A stretch of 64,000 nt of DNA from Rhynchospora pubera. Its lineage: Eukaryota; Streptophyta; Magnoliopsida; Poales; Cyperaceae. The stretch is from NCBI GenBank assembly GCA_028095005.1, contig CM051460.1, forward strand, positions 66,441,676 to 66,505,675. Reading direction: 5' to 3'. Positions 35,240 to 47,241 of this stretch are shown here, in pieces. Both the position numbers and the translations under genes were made by a program. Under the pieces are notes generated by a model. It was not told where the DNA came from, searched no databases, and was given only the letters and a program-made list of their open reading frames with translations. Position 1 is the stretch's first letter, and every line of letters starts with the position of its first letter.

Positions 35240-35760
35240 TTATTTTCAAATAGGCTGACGAGTCTATATGGAAAGAATCTAAATTAAGTGTGAGTTGATT
35301 ATTGTTTGGTATCTAAGTTTCTATTGATTATGGTAATAAGCTAAACATAGCTGTAAAATAATAGCAGATTTTGTACAACAGATGTGTTGCATTTTATAGA
35401 TAGTTATATTTAGAAACATTATCTATTTTATGATGGACAAAATATCATAATTGTGTGGTGGCCAAGAAGCTCTTGACACTATATATATGGCGTTGGTCCC
35501 CAAGGAAGAATACACACACGAGTATTGCTGCATACATGCGTTGATAGCAGCACTTCTGCCCCTCTTCCTAGTTATTCCATCGATTAGAGAGAGATAGTGC
35601 TTTTTTTCAGGCTAAAGGCATCAAAGGGTGCGTCTTGGTCTCTGGGAAGACCTCTCTCCCTACTTTGGTGCGTGAAACAACATTGGTGAAGGTGCACACT
35701 AGTTAGGAGACATCAAAAAGTGCTCAACATCAAGATTCAGACCAAGCAATGGAATTAGAT
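35240..35760 (+). mobile_element. Degenerate LTR fragment related to 14769-16994
   Basis: From 35493 the sequence parallels 15024 onward: GTTGGTCCCCAAGGA, GCATACATGCGTTGATAG, then GGGAAGACCTCTCTCCCTAC. A TATATATA run precedes it. No intact ends or target duplication were found, so this is a remnant of the same LTR family. Confidence 0.55.
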
Positions 35761-37052
35761 AAGATTTCGCTCTGAATTTACTTTTTTTCGGTGTTTTTTG
35801 GAACGGTCTGGTCCATCACTAGAACAGCTCGTTCCGCTGCTGATTTTGCGAATTCATGTTTTTGTGGTTTTGTTATTTGATCTGCTAAAATTGTTATTCC
35901 TTTGTCTTTAAAACAAACCCAACATTATTGACATATGACATCAATTTAATGTAATCTCCAAAACAGAAATAATCAACAACTCAAAGCAATATTAAGATTA
36001 AATCAAAGAAAATAAAAATAGATGAAAATCGGTATGATATGCTTAACATACAAATTGTTAGGGGACAAATAGACAATGGGTTCTTTAGAAATTCACAGTC
36101 ATATTCATCTAATCTCACATCATCTTTTTGAAGGTGTACATGCCGAAACCTTATTTCATACCCTCGGTACAGGAACAACCATGGTACAATGAAAAAAACT
36201 TAATATCACAACACAATATTTAATGTTTAATCAAGGTTTTAAAATGCAATTTGTGCAGTTTAGCGGTTGGGTATTGATTTTGCGTTTATCGGTGATAAAC
36301 CGGCAATATAACGGATAAAGCTGCTGTGCGGTGTGAATAAAAATCTAGATAAAACGGTGATAAAACGGAAAAAACGGAGTTTTTTAAAAGCTTGTGTTTA
36401 ATAGAAGCCTATCAATCATTACCTATATTTTTTGTCTAAACCTCAGCTTACTAAGGTCTAGTATGAATTGTGTAAAAGCCAAGTACTTCTATTTGATAAT
36501 TGTCCCTCATGCTTTTTGATATTTTAAAATAACAACAACACATATTTCACACAATCAATGATAAAATGATTCTGTCAAGCATTGTCAAATTAAGATAATA
36601 ATATTATCTAGTAGATAATGAATCACATAAAGTTTCGATATAACTCCTTCATAAGAGCATAATACATGATTATATTAATCACGTACATAAACCACCTACT
36701 TGTAGCTGTTTTTTGGTAGTGTTGAAATTGCAGTTACAAAATTAAGTAAAAATCATTGAATTGGTAAAAATAGCTTTACCTCTTTGGTATTATATACCAA
36801 AAATCAAGGCTAAAGATTGCTCAAAGAGCCACCATCTCTTAGAACTTAGAAGCATTAAACGATTGAGAGAGACAAAAAGGGAAGTGTGAGATCACCGTCT
36901 GGGGAAATCTGTGTTTTTCTTTGTGCGATCCTCTTCCTTTGCGAGAAAGAGATGGCGGAGGCTGTGAGTCTACATGAGGAAAGAGATGAGAACAAAGACC
37001 TTTGGTCCTCTGCCATGATCGACGTGTGCTAGATATCGGAGAAGAAGATTTA
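35761..37052. other. Intergenic DNA; no supported gene
   Basis: No coding region is recognised. From 36230 to 36390 there are CGGTGATAAAACGG-like words that may come from an old MITE, but no ends were found. Confidence 0.45.
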
Positions 37053-37060
37053 TGTGCACC

Positions 37061-37378
37061 TAGACCTGTCAAACGTTTTCGACGGAGGCGGAAACAACTG
37101 TTTCCGTTTTTCGTTCCATTTTGGTGATGGAACGAAATGACTGTTTTATTTCCGTTTCGTTTCGTCAAACGAAACATATTTTCATTTCATTTAAAATTCA
37201 ATCTTTCATTTTCTATTGATTTCAGTCAATTTATGTGTTTCGTTTCATTTACGTTTACAAATTTCAATTCTGTTTTTGTTTCGTTTTTAGAAACGAAACT
37301 GGTTTCTCTTTTGTTTAACGTTCCGTTTGGACGGAACGAAACGGAACACATTACGAAATGTTAATATTGACAGGTCTA
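37061..37378. mobile_element. hAT-type MITE, GTTTCGTTT-rich
   Basis: The termini TAGACCTGTCAAACG and ATTGACAGGTCTA are inverted. The flanks TGTGCACC and CGTGCACC form an 8-bp duplication with one mismatch. The interior repeats TTTCGTTTCGTT and GGAACGAAACGGAAC. Confidence 0.82.
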
Positions 37379-37530
37379 CGTGCACCTTATCCAGTTATCT
37401 CTTTCCTAAATAATCTGTGAGAACTGAGAAGAGAACCGACTAGTTTCTCTCTGTAGCATGATCAAATGGCAACAATAGGAGTAAAATTTACTTCCTTAGA
37501 CCAAATTTACGTATCATCATATCTCGGAGG

Positions 37531-37864
37531 TTGAGCTGTCAACCGTGCATAATGGACACCGAAGACAAGGTTTTCATTTTCGTTCTGTTCCACACAACGG
37601 AAAAGATAAGTGTTTCGTTTCTGTTTCGTTTCGTTCAACGAAATAGTATTGTGTTTCATTTCATTTACTGTTCCGTTTTTCATTTATCACTGATTTCAGT
37701 CTATTTTCGTGTTCCATTTCGTTCCATTCCAATAACATTCAGAAATTCAGTTTCATTTAGTTTTAATTTTCAGAAATGAAACTTATTTTCCCTTCCATTT
37801 TCGTTCTTTTTTCCGGACGGAACGAAACGAAAACTTCCGAAACAGCATACATTTGACGGCCCTA
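37531..37864. mobile_element. Second GTTTCGTTT-rich hAT-type MITE
   Basis: The ends TTGAGCTGTCAACCG and CATTTGACGGCCCTA are imperfectly inverted. The flanks CTCGGAGG and CCCAGAGG agree at six of eight positions. The interior words match the neighbour at 37061-37378, so both belong to one family. Confidence 0.65.
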
Positions 37865-37872
37865 CCCAGAGG

Positions 37873-38452
37873 TACAAATTAAGTTCAATGAACCTACTCC
37901 CTCGTGAGTATAGGCTAAGGAAATTGTTTAATATGCCCGGTTTTCTGGACGTGGCCATAAATTAATGCGGAGAATTATGCAAAGGATCTGGTGTAGGATA
38001 TGCAGCTGAGAAATAAAAATCTAATAGAGCGAGTCGCTACATTTTGAGCCCTACTGTTTCACCACAATAAATCCAAATCCTGCGTAGTACTGATTTTTTA
38101 TCCAAGTCACAGAAGCTGTACTCTGTATCTCTGTGAAGAACGATTTTTTTATTCGAGATTCTGAACAAATATTTTATTGGGCCACACCATTGGATTGATG
38201 ATCGAACGGCACCACTCACTTTGCGTCATCAAACATTCCTGATTAATAGGGTATAATTGATGAATGACTATCCTATATTAATATAATATTATAATTCAAA
38301 TGATTTTCAATTATAAAATAAATAAGAAATTTTTTTTTAGTTATCATCAGTATCAGTATCAGTATTATAAATAAAGACCCGTGGAAGTCTGTTTAGAAAA
38401 TTTTAAACAAAACTCGACACGGCTAAGCTTCTGTAATTAGGGTGTTAACAAA
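37873..38452. other. Intergenic DNA; no supported gene
   Basis: No coding or bounded repeat content is recognised before the Helitron-like 5' end. Confidence 0.45.
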
Positions 38453-40378
38453 TCTATATTTTCTGATATAGAAACTCTGTATGATAATATGTTGATAAAA
38501 AATATTGGTCATCAAAATGACCTGTTTTAACAAACGGCGCGATATAGGCGACGCATAAATCCAATACAATCCAAAGATGTATCTTCCTATTTGGTCTCAT
38601 TCTAGATACAACGCAAACCCAAACTTTCCCAATGTCCTTCTAAAATTTCTCTCATATCTTTTGCCTCCGTCGCTCGCCTTGCTTCTGTCATTCTAATCTT
38701 CTTCCGACATAGAATCACCGAGTGAGAATTGTGACTGAGGAGGAAAGGTTAGCGGCCCCTCAATTGCCTCTTCGAGCTCTAATCATCGGCCAAATCAGCC
38801 CATGTTGAGCCCATGCACGCATCTACCACATCAATCATTGCCTCTCCTCCGAGACCCCCACCCCTTATTCCGCTCCTCTCTCCGTTCATCGTCTCCTCCC
38901 AATGATGGGTTACAGTAAGAAAACCCTAGGTTCGTCTGACTCAAATTGGGCCATGTGTTTTTTCACGGTGACACTGGTCGCCTTTGTGATGGCCGCCTCA
39001 TTATAGACTTCCTCTGTGAGTTATGATTCTCATTATGTTTTTAATTTTTATCAGTTCATGCATGAAGAATTGTTTCTGAATTTCATGCATTTTCTTTTTC
39101 CAGCGCACAGTATTTTATTTCAATGATTTTTGGACCTATTCATGAGTGTGCCACATAAAGATACCATTTGAAATTCAAATTATCTTTATTTCGAAGTTTG
39201 GTGTTTTGAAAATTTCTGCTATAACTAATATTAGGATGATTGGTGCATAAAACTTAATTATCAGTTCAATCCATGAATTCTGAAGGTTGGTGCCATTAAT
39301 TGATGATTAAATTTATTAATCATCTCTGCTAATTTTAGATCAGAATCTCAGTACCAATCCCCCTCTCCAATTCGTGCTCATGCCCCCTCGGATGAGGATG
39401 ATAGGTCCCCGTCTGCCTGGCTCTGCTCCTCTTGCCTCAACAAGTCAATCTATGGGATACGCTGCTGCCCTTTGCGCAGGTTCTTCCATGCCTTAGACCG
39501 AAATGCAAGTGTAAGAGGGTGCTCCTCAAGGTCAGTGCCAGGCCCTTTGCTGGTACTGGTATCAACCGTACGATGTAGACCCTAAAGTGTTTGCATTTTT
39601 CCTGGGTTGCTAGATCTCAGCTGATTAAATTAATTTGTTTCATATTCTCTCATTTCATTGTTGTAGAAATTCCTATTTTAAGAAACAGTTATTTTCCATC
39701 TTAAGGTTTTTATGTTGAAAGAAAGAGAAATTCAGGTGGCAAGTCGCCTGGGCACATATTTGCACCGATCAAACAGTGAGGGTACAAAGATCAGAAAAAT
39801 CAAGAGATTCAATTTCTGGGTATGTAAATTCATCTATGGCATGTCGTTTGTTTTGTAATTTTCTCTCTGCTTAGTAATCAATTAGAAGCTGATAACTACG
39901 CTCTATATGTGAAAAATAGAAATTGAAAAGAGAGCTAAGCAAGGCACACATACATATATGCTGGAGCTGCTGGTCTAAGAGACAGCTGGTATAGAGTACT
40001 TGCATAAATTATAGTTTATTTTTCTAATTTCTAGGTTTTGGACGGTCTACTCGAATGAACTTTGGGCTTTCGCTCTGCAATACGACAACAAAAATAAAGT
40101 TTTCAAAATAACAACATTCAACAAGGGAAAAATAGATAATAACCAAAATTGAAAAATATATTCATCGGTTTTATCTTTTTTGTTACAATTGTTTATTTTT
40201 ATATTAATCAGGTTCTTAGGAATGGCACAGGTTCTTAGTAGAACCAAATCAGCATAATGTGCCAATTTATTTATCACGATTGTTAATCATTTTTTTTTCC
40301 ATTTTTTGTCATTTAATTTGAGTTGAGAAACAAAATAAAGGCTGTCAGGATCGAGCGAAGCTCGATGTTCCCCTCTAG
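38453..40378 (+). mobile_element. Helitron-like element with gene-like cargo
   Basis: The 3' end is well supported. A hairpin ATCGAGC-GAA-GCTCGAT (40350-40366) is followed eight bases later by CTAG (40375-40378) and then T, the classical Helitron terminus. The proposed 5' end TCTATATTTTCTG at 38453 follows an A, giving the expected A/T insertion site, but it is less certain. GC-richer, gene-like sequence inside, with CCTCCGTCGCTCGCC near 38660 and LCSSCLNKSIYGIRCC near 39416, looks like captured exon pieces. No Rep or helicase coding is seen. Confidence 0.65.
40350..40378 (+). repeat. Helitron 3' hairpin and CTAG terminus
   Basis: The arms are 40350-40356 and 40360-40366 with a GAA loop, followed by GTTCCCCT and CTAG. 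The GAA loop is shared with the second Helitron end at 62484-62511. Confidence 0.8.
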
Positions 40379-40589
40379 TATATATAAGGAAGGTTTCATG
40401 CAATATTCCAATTACAATCGACCTGCCTTCAAATTAAGATTTAAAAATGGTAAATTATAATTACATTAAATTTCATTTGAAGTCTCAGCACAATTGAAAC
40501 AAATAAATAATAAACTATATAAGAAAAAATCTTGTAGTTACAACCACACATAGTATTATGAATTTTTTTGCCCCGAAGGAAATATAGTA

Positions 40590-41246
40590 GGGTTAATTAG
40601 ATTTATGCCACTGTGAAAACTTGAAATTAGTAAAATGTCATCACTAAATGATAAATTAGTTTTATGCCACTGTGAAAAAATAAAAATTAGATTTTTGCCA
40701 CCGAAAAATTGATTTGCCAATTTTACCCTTTTAAATATGCCACTACAAAAATTTTGAATTAAAAAAATATCATCCCTAAAATAAATTATTAACCGACAAA
40801 AGCAAATAATATAATCATTTCATGTAAGTGACCTTTTGCAATCATGACATAAAAACTAAAGCAAATAAAAATAAATAAGAACTAGAAGTACTTTGAGTTA
40901 ATGAAATTATTAATCGTGACATAAGCAAATAATAAATTATTAATTTGACTTACCGTTATCATTCAACAAGTGAATGAAATGAAATTTTTAGTGGTAGCGT
41001 TTGCAAAAATTTTAGTGTCTTTTTTCACCATAACTTTTAGGGTTTATCAAAAGGGGTAATTTGGACATTTTTAAAAATAATGAGAGATTTCAGGATGGTA
41101 TTTTTAGTATTTAATCATTTTAGAAATAAGATAATGGTATATATCTAATTTATACAATTTGATAATGGCATAAATCTAATTAGCAATCTAACAGTGGCAT
41201 ATATCTAATTAACTATTTTTCACAGTGACATAAAACCAATTAATCC
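40590..41246. mobile_element. MULE-type MITE, TSD AATATAGTA, overlapping the end of the cysteine-rich gene
   Basis: The left end GGGTTAATTAGATTTATGCC and the right end ACATAAAACCAATTAATCC are imperfect inverted repeats. Exact 9-bp direct repeats AATATAGTA flank them (40581-40589 and 41247-41255), as for Mutator-like elements. The subterminal word CACTGTGAAAA is repeated within. The right end contains the last codons and the stop of the minus-strand peptide gene. It is non-coding otherwise. Confidence 0.88.
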
Positions 41247-42098
41247 AATATAGTATTATATTTGCAGCAACAGGCTAGGGTTTCACTTAAACAAATTGAG
41301 CAACGTGACTGTGGTGAAGGAGAAGTACAAGCCATAGTGCAGCCCACGAAGCACATTTCCTTGTTGAAGTTGCATTTTGGTTCAGGTTTGACGCCCTTTA
41401 CAGGTGGAAGATCCACGCAAAGGAACTTATAGCCATCGCTGCTTAGGGAACCATACATTTCTGCCATCGCTGAACCAAAGTATGATGTAAATTAATTGTC
41501 AAACAAATAACACTAATAATAATCATATGTACTAAACAATGAATCGAACAACAGTAGAAGCAATGATGGTGATAACAAATGAATTATAATAAATTGATTG
41601 TTTGCTAAGATTTTTTTTTTCTTTTGAATGGATTCACAATTTGCTTATTAATTCGTGCCAAAAGAGTGACTTGAAATTAGAGATATTTGTGAATACTAGC
41701 AAATGAGCCCATCCGATTGTGTGGGAATAAGAAAGAAATTTGAGGTAATTTTATTAGACGGCGATTTGGTATGATGGGAGAGAGTTGATTTGTTGTTTTT
41801 CTTTTCCTTACTATGCGCACAAATTAAGAAAGAATAAAAAAAAATAACCATCCAGCGCCTTAACCCCTTTCTAGAAAGGGATACAGATCTAAACCATACA
41901 TCAGATCAAGTTGCACAGATCAACAGTCTATAATGATGTTAACAAATGTTTGAATCTTTTTTGTGAAATTATTATGTCCCTGTTTTGAGGTGCTTTTATA
42001 AATAGTATAGATACAAAGGAAAGTAGAGTAAAAAGAAACACACCCAAAGAAAACATATGAAGAACGACTATAAGGGACACCATGAACGCAACCTTCAT
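41240..42098 (-). CDS. Two-exon secreted cysteine-rich peptide
   Basis: Exon 1 is 42098-42044 and exon 2 is 41469-41240, with a GT-AG intron and matching phase (G plus CG makes an Ala codon). The product has 94 residues. Residues 1-21 form a signal peptide (MKVAFMVSLIVVLHMFSLA). The mature part has ten cysteines with the spacing C-x14-C-x6-C-x3-C-x3-C-x8-C-x2-C-x6-CCC. A signal peptide in exon 1 and a Cys-rich exon 2 are the usual layout of plant defensin-like and other cysteine-rich peptides, but this spacing is not one I can assign. Such peptides act outside the cell in defence or signalling. The last codons (Leu-Asp-stop) come from the MITE at 40590-41246. TTATAA near 42203 is a possible TATA box. 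Confidence 0.72.
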
Positions 42099-43157
42099 AT
42101 TTCTTTTTTTTTAAAAGAAATTCCTACCAAAATTAATTTACAAAAGGAAATAAGAAAGAGTTGATTATTTTCTAAGGATTGTTTAAATGTGACACAATAA
42201 TTTATAAGTTTCCATAATAACTCTTTTTTTCTAAATAAAGCTTATTTGAAATCTTATTTACGTGGTCAAAAACTTTTTATTAATTATTAGGTATTTGACA
42301 ACTCAGAGTAAATAATGTTGGTTACAAATATTACTGCAATTTTTCTCAAAAAAACCATCCCTACTGCTTTTATAAAAGTGTTTGGCTCTAAATTTGGCTA
42401 CAAGTGAACAAATCAAAAGATGTAGTTCAAGCTAATAGCTAACAGGCCAGGTGTTCGCGCGTTCGACAATTCTACATAGAATCCTATATTGTTACGAGAG
42501 AGATCATTCCTACAAGGAAGTGCTGCCACTGTAATGAGAGATTGCAATAAATCAGAGTCGAATCTCTTGCTTGTCTGTTGTGGCATGAAGATGATAATTG
42601 CTCAACTCCTCCTCTGCTATAGTGTAATTTTTCTGTAAAATTAGGAACCTTGAACTCTCGAATCTCCTGCTCTTTTATAGCAGTAGAAAAGAACTGTCGA
42701 GGGCAGGAATGTACTCAGAAGTAGGTCAGATCGTGACAGAAATTGTGTTGCAGTGGTTGCCAAATTAATCGTCTGATCGTGAAAACCGTCTAAAAGACTT
42801 CCTACCCACCTGGAAGATTTCAAGTCATCTCCTGGCCTTCTCTAGTCTGGTTACATTTTGTCTGCCTAACCCATACCATCTGGCATTCCGTAGAGTCGCT
42901 CGATAAATGTTATTTTGTGCAGATTTGAAACCACATCTAATAATTGTCCTGTTAAAAAAGGGCATGGCAGTTCCTAAAAGCTAATAAAGACAAGTAAAAT
43001 TAGGTTAAAATCACATAAAATCAATCATAAGTTGAGTCCAAATTAGATCTAAACCAAGATATAAAAACATCCTATTAAAATCTCCCAAGCTTGAATCTTA
43101 CTTGTCCTTAAGCAATAGTCTAGTCGAAGAAATAAATTTGGCTTAAATTATGATTAA
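42099..43157. other. Promoter of the peptide gene and old LTR debris
   Basis: The part to about 42400 is the upstream flank of the cysteine-rich gene. From 42400 onward LTR-like sequence follows. At 43080-43130 the minus strand reads GCTTAAGGACAAGTAAGATT, then AAGCTTGGGAGATTTT. This resembles the conserved 3' end and polypurine tract of plant gypsy elements, so an older LTR probably lies just to the left. Confidence 0.45.
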
Positions 43158-44812
43158 TGATTACAAGGCTTAAACGTATGTATCAAATAAATTTGTAACA
43201 TATGGAAAAACCTTCACTAATTGTTTGAAGTTAACCTTTAGGGTCAAACCCAAAGGACGGATCTTATGATTACTAGACTTATCCTTTCTCAAAAGTTAGA
43301 GAAGAATATTTTGGGTAAGAAATAATTGAAATAATTCTAAAATGCAATAAAGTAAATATATATGTTTTGTTGTTTTGTCAATTTAAACAATCTAAATAAT
43401 ATCTAAATTGGTAAAGTAATGTTTTGGGTTTTTTCAAACAATATAAAAATTTATTAGGGTTGAGGTTTCACTTGTGTTTGAACTCTAAAACTCAAAACCT
43501 AGCACTGTCGTGATTGATTTCTAATTTTAGAAGTGATTGCTACTCTGTTCGGTCCGAACAGAAGGCAATAGTGAGTTCAAATGATATTTTATGTTAATTA
43601 ATGCCTCAAGCTAGGATCTATATGCCAAACATAGATAGTCTAAACCTCAGTTTTCACATGTTGGACTAGATATTGGTTCAATCACAACCTAATCTAATTA
43701 ACTTGATTATTTCACAATTTTTGGTATAGAAATAAATCATCTAAACTTATTTGTTGTAGTTCGTAAGGATATTTAGAGGTCTTTTAGACTTGTCTAAAAA
43801 CTACACTTTTGGTGTTAGTTAACCTATCATTTTGGATCTACGATTTATCCCAAGTACTTGAATTAAACTTGACTTGTCACCCGAACTTAGACTTACTAGT
43901 TGCAGCCGTTCAACTAGAAGGTAATTAGAGATAAAACAAGCAATTAATATAATTCACAACAAACAAATCTCAAAGCATATTATAACATAACAAGTCACAT
44001 GAACGTCATCCAAACATTAAGTTATTTCCCAACTCCTAAGACAACATAAATATCTAGCCTAATATAGTAGCAAAACACATAACAAGTAGCAAATAACATT
44101 AAAGAGACAAGCCCATGAAATCAATAGGTAAAAACATAGAGAAATAAAGCCAAATACTCTTTTATGTTATTAAGTTACGATCTCTAGGTAGTGGGGTGTT
44201 GCAAGATGGTTGCCAAATTTGTCTCATTGCTGCCATCGCTTTAAAGAATCAAGCTTCAATGATTTCCGATGGTGAGAGAGAAAGAAAATGTCTAAGAAAA
44301 GTGGATTTAGAGTATGGAAGGTCGGATCCCTTTCCTTCATGCCTAAGACAGCTTATATAGTACTCTTCTGGTGTCTTGGGAGGTTGTTTGGTCGCCAAAG
44401 TAATAAAATATACCAAAACCATGACTTTTCTTGTAAAAAATGTTACCATATAAGTCATGGTGGCAATCTGTTCAGACCGAATAAAGGTCCACTCAAACTG
44501 AACAGAGGAGAGAGGAAGTCAGACTAGGGGTTACAGTGCACTCGGACAAAGTGGGATATCACTCGTACCAAGCAGAGTGCTACAAATCACCTTCAATGCT
44601 AGGAATGAGTCATCTAGCGTGCGTGCTACACCGAAAATCCATCTATATGCTCCAAAATCATCAGGAATCATCAAAACCTGCACAAAGAAGAGAAGAAACG
44701 ACGGCAGAGTCAAATCCAAGGAAAACATAGAAATTTATTAAGTAATTTATTGGTTTGAGTCTAATTTGAGTGCCAAGTACAATCCAAATACTAATAAATA
44801 ATAATGATATCA
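43158..44812 (-). mobile_element. Gypsy-like LTR, copy A
   Basis: This segment parallels 45420-47186: GGGTCAAACCCAAAGGACGG against GGTCGAACCCAAGGGGCGG, CTAAACCTCAGTTTTC in both, TTCGGTCCGAAC in both, and the shared end AATAATGATATCA. On the minus strand it starts TGATATCATTATT directly after a polypurine-like tract (AAGTTTGAGGGAGATT, 44813-44840). It is therefore the 3' LTR of an element on the minus strand. The left end at 43158 is approximate. Confidence 0.65.
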
Positions 44813-45018
44813 AATCTCCCTCAAACTTAAACTTCTCTTATTCTTAAGCAACGCCCTAAGCTTAGAATTTTGGACTATACTTAAATCTAAAATCAAGTCG
44901 TTTTCCAAACCAAGAAATTTTCATGAAAACCAATTGTTTATGCCTAAAATTTCTCACACTTCAATCAAATACGTCAAGCCAAAATTTAATTTCAAAATCA
45001 AGTTTAGTGTTCTAACAA
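44813..45018 (-). mobile_element. Polypurine tract and internal fragment of the gypsy-like element
   Basis: On the minus strand this reads GCTTAAGAATAAGAGAAG, then TTTAAGTTTGAGGGAGATT, leading into TGATATCA. The layout matches the 3' end of plant gypsy elements. No coding remains. Confidence 0.55.
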
Positions 45019-45027
45019 TTAATTTAG

Positions 45028-47232
45028 TGGAGGATTCCGGTGCCATAAGTTTAGGGTGCCACCAAATGCCACGACTTTACTTTTTCGTTAAAATTGAAAA
45101 ATTTAAAATGTAAATTTCAAATCTAAACCGTTGATCTTCATTGTTTTATTGAGCGATGCATTTCCATATAAGCTTTATAAAATTTTGAGTTGATTTGATA
45201 CTTGATCAATATGTCAAACCATAAACATATTATAATTAATCTGTTATAGTTAACCAGATTCGTTCATTTTCTAACCTCTTGATCGAGTATCAAATCAACT
45301 TCAAATTTTATAAAACGTATATGAAAATGCATCGCTCATTAAAACAAAGAAGATCAACGATTTAGATTGGATATTTACATTTTAAAATTAAAAAAATAAT
45401 GAAAAATTAAAGTTGTGACTGATGAAGGCTTATGAACCTAGAGCTAACCTCACTAGTCGTTTTAGTTAAGCTTTAAGGTCGAACCCAAGGGGCGGTACAA
45501 TTGATTACCAGACTTTACTTCCACACGAAAACTAGAAAAATAATTTTTGTATGATTTTGATTGAAAGAATTTAAAGTGCAATAAAGTATATGTTTTTGAG
45601 TATTTTAATTATCTAAAAAAAGTCTAAATGCTTAAAAAGATGTTTTTGGTGTTTTAACAATATAAAAGACGTCTTAGGGTTCAGATTTCACCTCGGTTTA
45701 TACTCTTAAACACATGACTTGTCACTTTTGTACATAGAATGGTATTTTTCAAGCGATCAACTCTCAGTTCGGTCCGAACAAAGGGTGAAAGTGTGTTGTT
45801 GTTGACTTTTTATGATACTTTTTGCTTTTGTTTTAGGGTTTGGTGGTCAAACCTAGATATTCTAAACCTCAGTTTTCGTTTGTTGGACTAGACACTAGTT
45901 CAATCACATCCTAACCTAATTAACTCGATTGGTTCACAACTTTTGGTATAGAATTCAATCAACTTAAACTTGTTTGTTGGAGTTCATAAGGATATCCAGA
46001 TGTTTTTTGAACTATCTAAAAATTACACTTTTGATGTCAATTAATCTCCACTTTCGGATCTACGATTTATCTCATATACTTGACTCAAATTAACTTGATT
46101 ATCCTAACTAAATCTTAACTAAATTTGGCCTTACAACTAGAAGTTGATTAGAGATTCACAAGCAATTAAAAGCAAGTAATTAACATAATTCTCAACAAAC
46201 AAATCACAAAACATATCATAGCATATTGAGTCAAAACATCACATCCAAATCTACGGTACTTTCCTACTCCTAAGACAACATAAATCTAGCCTAACATGAA
46301 AGCAAAATAAGATACAAGCTCCATCAAATCAAATATCAAAAGAAAGGAAGAAATAAACCAAGTATCGTCTCAAACTCGAGATACTGAACGTCCAGAACCG
46401 TGGTTGGATTGATTCTACTACCGTCGCGCCTAGAATTGCTCCAAAGATGATGTTGTGGTCATGCTATGCTATAAGAACTGGAATCCTACGCCTTTCGGTG
46501 CGAGAACGATGGTGGAAAGGTTGCCAAAACGTGGTAGGAGGTGGAATTTTGTGTATGGTGGCTTGGATCCCTTTCTTTCAGGTCTAGGGACGCTTATATA
46601 ATGGTACTAGGCATAAGGAAAGAGTGTAGGCACGTCATGGCAAGAAATATTACCAAAATATCAAATTTTTCTTACATAAAAACCTTCCTTATAAGTCTCT
46701 GGTTGGACCGAACAGGGTTCTGGTCGGACCGAATAAAGAGTCTAGCATTGAGATAGTGTTTCGGCCATAATTTCTTCATCCGAACTCCGATTGAGGTGAT
46801 TCAAAAATCGTTGGAAATCTTTGGATGAGCTCTTCAATGTTAATGATTTCATTTGGCTAATTGCTTCTCTCAAATCCCCCATTTTATACAATAATTATGT
46901 CTTTGTTCCGAGGAAAGCCCCATTCGGTCCGAGCATGAGTCATTCGATCTGAATGGTGGCTTGGACATCTCCTCCAAGTGCTAGGAATGAGTCATCTAGA
47001 TTATCCCAAGTGCCTAATTCATATAAAGATTGAGAATCCACCAGAAATCATCAAGAAATCTGAAAATAAGAGAAAAGACGACGGCAAAGTCAAATCCTTG
47101 ATAGCAATTCATTGAATAATTTAATAGTTTGAGTATGATTTGAGTTCCCAATACGGTCCAAATACCAACAAATAATAATGATATCAGTGACATTTGGTGT
47201 CACCCTAAACTTGTGGCACCGAAACCTTCCTC
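45028..47232. mobile_element. Palindromic MULE-type MITE, split by a solo LTR
   Basis: The ends are GTGGAGGATTCCGGTGCC and GGCACCGAAACCTTCCTC, imperfect inverted repeats. They are flanked by the exact 9-bp repeat ATTAATTTA (45019-45027 and 47233-47241). Internally TTTGATACTTGATCAA-like arms pair as in the element at 20075-20500. The solo LTR at 45420-47186 separates the two halves. Without it the MITE is about 430 bp. Confidence 0.85.
45420..47186 (-). mobile_element. Solo LTR, copy B, TSD GTGAC
   Basis: The termini are TGATGA and TATCA, with the exact 5-bp repeat GTGAC at 45415-45419 and 47187-47191. It is homologous along its length to copy A at 43158-44812. Both its ends lie inside the MITE at 45028-47232, so it is the youngest layer. 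It has no internal region, hence it is a solo LTR. Confidence 0.88.
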
Positions 47233-47241
47233 ATTAATTTA

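Noticed and set aside
42641..42823. 60-residue minus-strand ORF
   Set aside because: It is short and lies in LTR-like sequence. No signal or domain was found.
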